From Deltaproteobacteria bacterium (lineage in GTDB: Bacteria; Myxococcota_A; Polyangia; Polyangiales; Ga0077539), in contig JACRDB010000039.1 in assembly GCA_016218725.1 (NCBI GenBank), positions 36,409-100,408 on the forward strand: DNA of 64,000 bases, in the 5' to 3' direction. Below are positions 43,408 to 50,346 of this stretch, in pieces. The notes beneath the pieces are model-generated. The model searched no databases and was not told the origin of the DNA. It worked only from the letters and a program-made list of their open reading frames with translations. Every line of letters starts with the position of its first letter. The stretch's first letter is position 1. The position numbers and the translations under genes were made by a program.

Positions 43408-44512
43408 CGCTCGCGGGGGCCTCGCGCAGGAGCACCATGGCGCTCGGGGCGGCCACCGCGAGGCCCCCTCCGGGGAGCGCCGCCGCCGGGAGCCGGAGCG
43501 AGTCTCCCACGCGCTGGATCCAGCGCGGCCGGCCGTCGGCCTCCAGCGCGAGGAGCTCGCCAGCGCCGGACGGGACGACCATGGCGCCGTCGGAGCCCTC
43601 GAGGGGTCGGCCCGCGGAAACCACGGCGGGGACGCGCGCGAGCACCTCGCCGCTCGGCGCCAGGAGGAAGAGCTCCGGCGGCGTTCCGAGCCTCAGGGCC
43701 AGGGCGCGGCCCGACGAGAGGGCGAAGGCCGAGGGCACCGGGGCGCCGAGCTCGACCACCCTGCGAAGGCCCCCGGTGGGCCCCAGGAGCTCCACGGCGT
43801 TGCCCGCGGCGGCCACCAGGGTGTCACCGCTCGCGGTGACGGCCCCCGCGCCCGGGAGGCCCGCGTTGCGTGCGATCCCGCCACCGGGTAGGAGCCTCAG
43901 GGTCCCTCCGGGGATCGGGACCAGGAGCTCCTCGCCGAGGACCACCGGAGGCCCGAGGATCGTCGCGGGGACCCGGCGGTGTCCGAGGGCCTCGCCGCGC
44001 GCCCCCACCAGCAGGATCTCGGACTCCGTGGAGGTCATCTGCGCCGCGATGGCCACGGTGCCGTCGGGCCGCACGGCGGGCACGGCGAGGCCTGCGTTGG
44101 GCAGGGGCACCGAGGCCCGGAGGGTCCCATCGGGGGCGACCACGTAGAGCGTAGGTGTGTCCCCGATGGCATACACGGTCCCGTCGGGTCCCACGGCCAG
44201 GGGGCGCGAGACCCGCTCCGGGAGCCTTACTTCACAGGCGCTCAGGTCCGCCGGGTCCACCAGCGCGAGGCCCCCTCCGCCGGAGGCCCAGACGCCCACC
44301 ACCACGCGCCCGTCGGGCATGGCCTGGACGCCCGTGGTGGTCGCTCCAGGCAGCGCCACGCGCCGGACATCGCCATAGGCGCGGCGGGGCACGGTCCAGG
44401 ACGCGCGCGGCGCCGGCCTCCAGGGCTCGGCGACCGCGAAAGGCCCGGCCAGGTCGCCCGCGGCGCGTGGCCACAGCGCCCAGAGCGCGAGTACCGTCAG
44501 CAGGGCCTTCAC
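43397..44512 (-). CDS. Exported beta-propeller protein
   Basis: 371 residues with a signal peptide (MKALLTVLALWALWPRAAG). The rest is a run of blade-like repeats with the pattern P-D-G-T/R-V-x-V (MPDGRVVVGVWASGGGG; GPDGTVYAIGDTPTLYV; RPDGTVAIAAQMTS; GSDGAMVVPSGAGELLALEADGRPRW), similar to PQQ-like/BamB or WD-type propellers. No quinone ligand or enzyme motif is evident. It lies 13 bases after the zinc-ribbon protein gene, suggesting joint expression. Confidence 0.72.
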   Translation of the reverse strand: MKALLTVLALWALWPRAAGDLAGPFAVAEPWRPAPRASWTVPRRAYGDVRRVALPGATTTGVQAMPDGRVVVGVWASGGGGLALVDPADLSACEVRLPERVSRPLAVGPDGTVYAIGDTPTLYVVAPDGTLRASVPLPNAGLAVPAVRPDGTVAIAAQMTSTESEILLVGARGEALGHRRVPATILGPPVVLGEELLVPIPGGTLRLLPGGGIARNAGLPGAGAVTASGDTLVAAAGNAVELLGPTGGLRRVVELGAPVPSAFALSSGRALALRLGTPPELFLLAPSGEVLARVPAVVSAGRPLEGSDGAMVVPSGAGELLALEADGRPRWIQRVGDSLRLPAAALPGGGLAVAAPSAMVLLREAPASDAR

Positions 44513-44525
44513 GCTTCAGCGCCCT

Positions 44526-46457
44526 TCAGCGCCTGGGCGTAGCGAAGAGGGCGGCGACCACGGGGTCCGTCCGGCGCTCGCCGCTCTGGGTGGTGTAGGC
44601 CCGCTGCCCGACGGTCTCTCCCACCAGGTCGTAGGTCCCGCCCACGGCGAGCTCCAGGCCCGCCACGGGGTCCACCCACACCGTGCAGTTTCCGCCCGTA
44701 CAGGCCCGCTCCGGCACCAGCACCTGAAAGGACCGCACCTCCCCCGGAGCCGGCGCCAGCACGCGCCCGGTGAAGCGCAGGCGCCGCCCCGGAGGGGGCC
44801 GCGTCGCCAGGAGCGCGCTGCCGGACCCGACGCCCGCGAGGAAGGTCTGCGGCGAGACATCCCGATACACCACCACCGGCGCCAGGGCGGGAGCTGTGTT
44901 GGGACCATGGGCCACCACATCCAGGGCGTTGCGGCCCGGCTGCACCGGCACGGTCACCTGGAAGGTGTCCCCGGTGAGCGGCGCGTTCAGCGAGCCGACC
45001 CGCACCCGGCTGGCCCCCGGACAGCGCCCTCGCACCTCCACCTGCGCGCCGCTGGCGAGGCTCACCGCGGCCGGCGCGTCGACCCTGAGGGGCGCCCTCG
45101 GGAGGCGGAGTTCGTAGGGCCTCTCGATGGTCTGCCCGTCGGGAGTACGCACACGAATGGGGTAGACCTCGCGGCGACCGCCCTCGGCGCCCGCGCGCAG
45201 GGGCTCCGGGCCGGGGATCGCAGCGATCCCGCGGTCCCCCACCACCTGGATGGGCTGCTCGGCCACGAAGAGCTGGGAGCCCACCGGGACACGGAAATCC
45301 AGGTGGACCACGGGAGGGTCGTCCCCAAGATGCGACAGGTTCGGCGCGAGTCGATACCCGATGAGGTAGTGCACCAGGTACCGATGGGCCTCGCCTCCCG
45401 GGCGAACGACCTCGACGGGCTGATCGATGCCTCCCACCTGCCCCGAGGGGTCGGGCACCGTGAGCTCCACCCTCCCGGCTGCATCAATCGGAAACTCCCG
45501 GCCCCCTGCCCGCACCCGGGCGCCGCTCCCCACGCCGGGGACCGTCAGCGCAAGCACGATCCCACCGGACGCGTCGGGCCTCCACTCGGCCTGGAGCGTC
45601 GGTGCCTGGGAGCCCCGGAGCTTGAGCCCAAGCACCACCAGCCCGCCCAGGACAAGCAGCCCCACGAGGCCAAGACCCACAAAGAGCCCCACCCCCGGAC
45701 CCTTGCGCCGACGCGAAGGCAACCCCGGAATCTCGATGTCCAGGCTGTCATCGTTGACCGCAGCGGGACCGCCTACAGGCGCATACATCGCCGGAGTTGT
45801 CGGTGAAGGTGCGATGTTTCCCGGTACTCCCGGGTCTGCCGCGCCTCCCGGGGGGAAGGTGGCCGGCGGAACGCCAGGAACGGGGCCACCCATCATGGGC
45901 GGGCCTTCCTTGCGGGCACGGGCCTGGGGGCTGACAAAGGGCCCCGCGTTGAGCGTTGGGGGACTCTGTGGAGCGCCGGCGCCGTCACCGAGGGCGGGCA
46001 CGCCCATCATGGTGGAGCCCGTGGTGGGTGCCGGCCCCGCGGGGACCTTGGCCGCGAGGGCGCCCGGCGCCACGCCGTGGAGCGTGCCGGGGCCAGAGGG
46101 CGCGGGCGGAGGTGACACAGGCGCCGAGGGCAGCTCCGCGACGGAGAGCCCGAGCATGGTCTTGTTGGTGCTCTTGAGGGCCTTGGGCCCACCGGGCGGC
46201 TCGGAGGACGGCGCGGCCGGCGGTGCGGGGATGGGGGGTGCCGGAGCGGGCGGGGGGGCCTTCTCCAGGGAGAGACCCAGGAGGGTGGCGCCCTGGGGGC
46301 GGGCCCTCGGCGGGACGGCCCGCGGAGGGGCGGCCTTCGCCGGTAGGCGATTGCCGCATTTCAGGCAGAAGGTGGCGTCCGGCGGGAGCTTCGCCTTGCA
46401 TTGGGGGCACGGGATGGTTGCCCCGGCGGACGACGGCGGGACGGCGGGACCGGACAT
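44526..46457 (-). CDS. Zinc-ribbon, single-pass membrane protein with repeated T-x-x-G motifs
   Basis: 643 residues from ATG 46457. An N-terminal zinc ribbon (Cys17, Cys20, Cys31, Cys34: CPQCKAKLPPDATFCLKC). A Pro/Ala-rich region follows with four short motifs: TLLGL at 58-62, TMLGL at 100-104, TLHGV at 125-129 and TMMGV at 149-153. A transmembrane helix (VGLFVGLGLVGLLVLGGLVVLG, given here in two parts: VGLFVGLGLVG, LLVLGGLVVLG) lies near 285-305, then about 335 residues of Ig-like or PEGA-like beta modules outside. The layout is that of a signal receptor or scaffold. The T-x-x-G motifs could be phospho-Thr sites for FHA proteins; that is inference. Confidence 0.75.
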   Translation of the reverse strand: MSGPAVPPSSAGATIPCPQCKAKLPPDATFCLKCGNRLPAKAAPPRAVPPRARPQGATLLGLSLEKAPPPAPAPPIPAPPAAPSSEPPGGPKALKSTNKTMLGLSVAELPSAPVSPPPAPSGPGTLHGVAPGALAAKVPAGPAPTTGSTMMGVPALGDGAGAPQSPPTLNAGPFVSPQARARKEGPPMMGGPVPGVPPATFPPGGAADPGVPGNIAPSPTTPAMYAPVGGPAAVNDDSLDIEIPGLPSRRRKGPGVGLFVGLGLVGLLVLGGLVVLGLKLRGSQAPTLQAEWRPDASGGIVLALTVPGVGSGARVRAGGREFPIDAAGRVELTVPDPSGQVGGIDQPVEVVRPGGEAHRYLVHYLIGYRLAPNLSHLGDDPPVVHLDFRVPVGSQLFVAEQPIQVVGDRGIAAIPGPEPLRAGAEGGRREVYPIRVRTPDGQTIERPYELRLPRAPLRVDAPAAVSLASGAQVEVRGRCPGASRVRVGSLNAPLTGDTFQVTVPVQPGRNALDVVAHGPNTAPALAPVVVYRDVSPQTFLAGVGSGSALLATRPPPGRRLRFTGRVLAPAPGEVRSFQVLVPERACTGGNCTVWVDPVAGLELAVGGTYDLVGETVGQRAYTTQSGERRTDPVVAALFATPRR

Positions 46458-46569
46458 CGCGCGGGTATTGTACCCGCAACCCGGCCCCGATGCCGAACCC
46501 TTCCGCACGGTGATCGCCCTTGGGCCTTCGGGGTGGAAATCGCGCTCCGGGGGCTTTAGGGTGCGGGCG

Positions 46570-47694
46570 ATGCAACAAGGTCTTGGGGAGCTCCTGCGCA
46601 CCCGAAGGGTGGTGCTGACCGTCGGGTGCGGGGGCGTGGGCAAGACCACCGTGGCCGCCTCCCTGGCCCTGGCCGCCGCCCGCGAGGGGCGCCGGGTGCT
46701 CTGCCTGACCATCGACCCGGCGAAGCGCCTGGCCACCTCCCTGGGCCTGGGGGAGATGCGCAGCGAGGCCCAGGAGATCCCCCCCGAGGTGTGGGGCTCC
46801 CGGGGCTCCGGGAGCCTCACGGCCATGATGCTGGACGTCCGCGGGACCTTCGACGCGCTCGTGCGGCGCTACGCGCCGGACGAGGCCACCCGGGACCGCA
46901 TCCTCCAGAACCGGATCTACCGGGAGGTGTCGGGGTCCCTCACAGGAACGCCGGAGTACATGGCCATGGAGAAGCTCCACGCCCTCAAGGACGACCCTCG
47001 CTACGACCTCATCGTGCTGGACACGCCGCCCACGTCCAACGCCCTGGACTTCCTGGACGCCCCGGACCGGATGATCGACGCCATGGACTCGCCGGCGATC
47101 CGGGCCTTCGTCCTGGCCTTCGAGCGCACCGGGAAGGCCAGCGTGAGCGTGCTCTCGCGGGCCATGGGCAAGATCCTGTCGGGCCTCGGGCGCTTTACGG
47201 GCGCGGAGTTCCTGGACCAGGTGGCGGAGTTCCTCACCGGCGTGCAGTCCCTCTTCGGGGGCTTCAAGGACCGCGCCGGCAAGGTGCGCGCGGCGCTCCT
47301 GTCGCCCGCGGTGGCCTTCGTGGTGGTCACCTCCCCGGACCCCATGGCCGTCGGCGAGGCCATGTACTTCGTCGAGCGGCTCCAACAGAGCGGCATGAAC
47401 GCCGAGGGCCTGGTGCTCAACCGCGTGCGCCAGTGCGAGGACGCACTCATCCCCGCCGCCGACCGCGTGGCCGCCGTGCTCCGCGAGGGGGGCGTCGAGC
47501 CCAGCGGGGACCTCGCCGCGGCCTTCACCCGCGCCTGGCGGGACGCCACCGTCTGGGCCCGCCGGGACGCCCTGGAGGTCCAGCGAGCCCGGCGCGAGAT
47601 GGCCGGCGTCCCCCGCCACGTCGTGGTCCCCGCCTTCGACGAGGACGTCCTTGACATCGCCGCGCTGGAGAAGGTCGCCGCCCTCCTCGTCTGA
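46570..47694 (+). CDS. ArsA/GET3-family ATPase, variant P-loop
   Basis: 374 residues from ATG 46570. The deviant Walker A reads VGCGGVGKTTVAAS: the first lysine of the usual GKGGVGKT, which reaches across the dimer, is a cysteine here. Other family marks are intact: CLTIDPAKRLATSLG (A-loop), YDLIVLDTPPTSNALDFLDAP (switch II) and VVTSPDPMAVGEAMYFVERL. Bacterial ArsA relatives outside arsenic operons are of unknown role and often occur as two paralogues, one lacking this lysine. No arsenic genes are nearby. Divergent from the zinc-ribbon gene. Confidence 0.88.
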   Translation: MQQGLGELLRTRRVVLTVGCGGVGKTTVAASLALAAAREGRRVLCLTIDPAKRLATSLGLGEMRSEAQEIPPEVWGSRGSGSLTAMMLDVRGTFDALVRRYAPDEATRDRILQNRIYREVSGSLTGTPEYMAMEKLHALKDDPRYDLIVLDTPPTSNALDFLDAPDRMIDAMDSPAIRAFVLAFERTGKASVSVLSRAMGKILSGLGRFTGAEFLDQVAEFLTGVQSLFGGFKDRAGKVRAALLSPAVAFVVVTSPDPMAVGEAMYFVERLQQSGMNAEGLVLNRVRQCEDALIPAADRVAAVLREGGVEPSGDLAAAFTRAWRDATVWARRDALEVQRARREMAGVPRHVVVPAFDEDVLDIAALEKVAALLV

Positions 47695-47707
47695 CGGCCG
47701 GAAAGGC

Positions 47708-47732
47708 GGCCATGTTGCACTGCAACATGGCC
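47708..47732. promoter_or_regulatory. Perfect 25-bp palindrome GGCCATGTTGCA-C-TGCAACATGGCC
   Basis: Two 12-base arms around a single C, lying 13 bases after the ArsA-like stop and 22 bases before the M50 start. There is no T-run, so it is a better operator or coupling site than a Rho-independent terminator. The core TGTTGCA-N-TGCAACA recurs exactly at 57994-58008. Confidence 0.5.
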
Positions 47733-47754
47733 CCGTCGGAGTATCCTGGGCGTG

Positions 47755-48429
47755 ATGGGACTCCGGGCTCCTCCCCCACGCTCGCTGGCCTGGCTGCGCC
47801 TCGGGCGCTGGCGGGGGGCCTGGCTCCGCGTCCACTGGACGGTGCCCGTGGTGGCGCTGCTCTTCGGCGGGTGGGCCGTGAGGCCCCTGTTCTGGCTGGC
47901 CTGGGTGGGGCTGGTCTTCGCCCACGAGTTCGGTCACGCGGTGGTGGCCCGCGGCTTTGGGAGCCGGGTGCTCACCATTGACGTCCACGGCCTCGGGGGC
48001 CAGTGCGTACACGTCGGGGAGCTCACGGACCGGGAGCACGCCTGGGTGGCCTCCGCGGGCGTGCTGGCGCAGGCCGTGGTGCTCGGGCTGACCACCACGC
48101 TGGTGTTCTACCTCGGGCGCCCGAGCGGCGGCGCCGTCGCGGACGCCGTGGCAGCGCTCACCACCGGCAACCTCCAGCTCATGGCGCTGAACCTCGTACC
48201 CATCAAGCCCCTGGACGGCGCCGTGGTGTGGGAGTTTCTGGCCCGGTGGGTGCAGCGCCAGGAGGTGCGTCGCCTGCGGGCGCGCTTCGAGGCTCCGTCG
48301 CAGGTGCGGGCGGCCCCGGAGGTCACCGAGGCGCCGGAGGACGCCCCCGCGCCGCCGGAGGTCGAGGCCCTCGCAAAGCGCGCCCTGGACGACGCCTGGG
48401 AGGCCGCCCGGGAGGGAACGAGGCGGTAG
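47755..48429 (+). CDS. M50-family (site-2 type) membrane metalloprotease
   Basis: 224 residues from ATG 47755; a GTG one codon earlier is possible. The zinc motif HEFGH sits in a membrane segment (WVGLVFAHEFGHAVVARGFG), and the second motif, NLVPIKPLDGAVVWEF, supplies the third ligand (Asp in PLDG). Hydrophobic helices: VPVVALLFGGWAV, LAQAVVLGLTTTLVFYL. The soluble C-terminal tail is Ala/Glu/Pro-rich. Such proteases cut anchored regulators inside the membrane; the substrate is unknown. Confidence 0.85.
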   Translation: MGLRAPPPRSLAWLRLGRWRGAWLRVHWTVPVVALLFGGWAVRPLFWLAWVGLVFAHEFGHAVVARGFGSRVLTIDVHGLGGQCVHVGELTDREHAWVASAGVLAQAVVLGLTTTLVFYLGRPSGGAVADAVAALTTGNLQLMALNLVPIKPLDGAVVWEFLARWVQRQEVRRLRARFEAPSQVRAAPEVTEAPEDAPAPPEVEALAKRALDDAWEAAREGTRR

Positions 48430-48504
48430 CTGCGGCGCGCCGTGAAGGTTTCCTTCCCTCGGGAGTACTATACGGTACTGACCTGCACTTCACTGGAGGA
48501 CCTC

Positions 48505-48870
48505 ATGCGACTCGGTACTGTTCTTGCTTCTGCAACCTTTGCGTTGATGATCGACGGCTGCGGCGCCAGCGTATGCTCGGGCTCGAGCTGCATCTGCCCA
48601 GCCAACGAGCGGTGTGCGTTTGACACCTGCTCGGGCATGGACTGCCGGTTTCAATGCAGCGCCGGGGCCACCTGCTCGGGCACCTGCGGCCCGAGCTGCA
48701 ACGTCCAGTGCAACGGGGCGTCCTGCACGCACACGGTGGGCATCGGGGCGCTGGTGTCCTGCACCGCGGGCACCTGCAACATCACCTGCCAGGGGGCCTG
48801 CACCGTGGCCGGGAGCGCGAACCTCACCTGCGGCGGCGGCACCACCGCCGGCCCCGGAGGGTGTTCTTGA
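48505..48870 (+). CDS. Small cysteine-rich exported protein
   Basis: 121 residues from ATG 48505, behind GGAGG at a good distance. A signal leads to a possible lipobox (LMIDGC, Cys19). The mature part is almost a continuous cysteine repeat with about one Cys every five or six residues: SVCSGSSCICPANERCAF, GATCSGTCGPSCNVQC, GTCNITCQGACTV, ending GGCS. The regular C-x(3-5)-C spacing with polar residues between suggests a disulfide-laddered beta-solenoid. No catalytic residues or known family. Confidence 0.7.
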   Translation: MRLGTVLASATFALMIDGCGASVCSGSSCICPANERCAFDTCSGMDCRFQCSAGATCSGTCGPSCNVQCNGASCTHTVGIGALVSCTAGTCNITCQGACTVAGSANLTCGGGTTAGPGGCS

Positions 48871-48993
48871 GTGAAGAGGACGCGCGCAGATCGTGAGTCG
48901 AGCGGACAACAAGCCCGCTGTCTCGGGTGGCCTCCGTTGGGTGCGGGGCGCTTCGCGCCGCCCTGAGTGGACTACTCCCTGGCCGGACGCCCC

Positions 48994-49890
48994 CTATTGA
49001 ACTCGGGCGAAGACGCCCGAGAACCCCGCGGCCAGTTCTATCGTGATTTGGAAGCGTCCCGCAGTAACATGCTGCTGAGCGGGTGTAGCTATCGAGAGAT
49101 GGGCCGCTGGACGGCCATCGGTCTCCGACCCGGGCCGGAGCTCGGTCAGAGCCTCCGACGGAATAGTCCCGGTACCTGCATCGCCTGGAAATGCGCACCG
49201 AATCGCAAGACTGGTCCCACCCTCCAGCGTCTGGAGGATGGTCGCGGCCACGCTAGAGCCTGCACCTCCGACCCACCGGAGGGACAGCCCCGCAGACCGG
49301 TCGATGGAAACGATCTGCTCAAACGAAGGGGTCGTAACAGTCACGGTCCTTGGAACCGAAATGGTAGTCGAAAAGGCGGGTACTGCGGCCCCACGCGCAG
49401 CGACCGCGACCTGGTCTCCTGGTTGCCACACTGGTCCCTCGATCGTTGTTCGCGCATACTCGCCCGACGGCCCCGGTTCAAGCATCAACGGTCGCTCCGT
49501 GCCAAGCGTCACCAAGATGGTGCCAGCGCTTGCGACGACCCCCCTCGGCACCGCTCCGGAGCCTATGAAATAGATCTCACAGGGGCCGACAGTCCGCTTC
49601 GGAGGAGTCCCGACCGAAGCGAGAGAAGGTCCAGTGATAAACTGGGCTTCGACGGATGTAACAATCTGGGTGGGACCGATTACGTTGTGAAGAATGAAGA
49701 CAGAGCCAATTCCACTTTCTGCTCCACCATCCGTGGGACCTGGACTCGAAGGAGGGGTAGGACTGGAACCTGAAGAGCAACCAGAGGACACCCCAATCAA
49801 GGCACCGGACCAGAAGACCACGAAGGAGAAAATTAGGTCGCCAGGTCGCGCCAGGCTGCGGAACCCTCGGAACTTAGGATTGACATTCAT
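48994..49890 (-). CDS. Exported (probably lipoprotein) protein of unknown function
   Basis: 298 residues from ATG 49890; an upstream extension is open but lies over the previous gene. Hydrophobic segment DLIFSFVVFWSGALIGVSSGC ends at Cys38 (given as FSFVVFWSGALIG then VSSGC), a plausible but imperfect lipobox, followed by a Ser/Pro linker. The body is beta-rich (GSVFILHNVIGPTQIVTSVE; SAGTILVTLGTERPLMLEPG; GDQVAVAARGAAVPAFSTTI), like a C2 or Ig sandwich. Codon use is richer in A/T than the genomic backbone. Last gene of the 49-53.6 kb set. Confidence 0.65.
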   Translation of the reverse strand: MNVNPKFRGFRSLARPGDLIFSFVVFWSGALIGVSSGCSSGSSPTPPSSPGPTDGGAESGIGSVFILHNVIGPTQIVTSVEAQFITGPSLASVGTPPKRTVGPCEIYFIGSGAVPRGVVASAGTILVTLGTERPLMLEPGPSGEYARTTIEGPVWQPGDQVAVAARGAAVPAFSTTISVPRTVTVTTPSFEQIVSIDRSAGLSLRWVGGAGSSVAATILQTLEGGTSLAIRCAFPGDAGTGTIPSEALTELRPGSETDGRPAAHLSIATPAQQHVTAGRFQITIELAAGFSGVFARVQ

Positions 49891-50323
49891 CTGTTCGCTC
49901 TCGTGATTCTGAACGAACTCGCAAGGTCCTCCCAAGATGCGTTCCCAATTTCGCAGATGAAGCTGGGCCACTGAATTCGTAGATGACTCTGCCTGCGCCG
50001 CACAGGAGGAGGAACGAGCAGGAGATCTGCAGGGCCGACGTGACCACGCCGGCGTCGGTCAATCGCCGCGACACGAAACACCCTGAAAGTGAATCGGGAG
50101 GCATTGCCGCTACGGAGCGCGGACACGCCGCACGACACCTATCAACAGGTAATTGCACAATTCCCGCGTCATTTAGGCACCGAATCTCCTCTACGGAGAG
50201 TGGAGGGCCGAGGAAGGGTTCCTCCCTCCAAGCACCGCGATTCTGGATACATTCAGACAGACCACATCCGTCACGCCTGAGGCTCCCGAAGAGAATGAGG
50301 ACCATGATGGCGACACTTCTCAT
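49874..50323 (-). CDS. Small secreted cysteine-containing protein of unknown function
   Basis: 149 residues. The N-terminus is a signal-like stretch (MRSVAIMVLILFGSLRRDGC). Eight or so cysteines, several in pairs of short spacing (LSECIQNRG; IRCLNDAGIVQLPVDRCRAACPRS; SGCFVSRRL; ISCSFLLLCGAGRVIYEF), suggest disulfides in the periplasm or outside. The 3' end overlaps the next gene by 17 bases. Lower GC than average. No family recognised. Confidence 0.6.
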   Translation of the reverse strand: MRSVAIMVLILFGSLRRDGCGLSECIQNRGAWREEPFLGPPLSVEEIRCLNDAGIVQLPVDRCRAACPRSVAAMPPDSLSGCFVSRRLTDAGVVTSALQISCSFLLLCGAGRVIYEFSGPASSAKLGTHLGRTLRVRSESRERTDECQS

Positions 50324-50346
50324 TGTGTTCCACAGACCTTGTAATA

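Noticed and set aside
40462..43839. An 1125-codon open frame on the plus strand
   Set aside because: It lies antisense to glycosyltransferase copy 2 and queA, both well supported; the His/Glu/Gly-rich translation is typical of a shadow frame.
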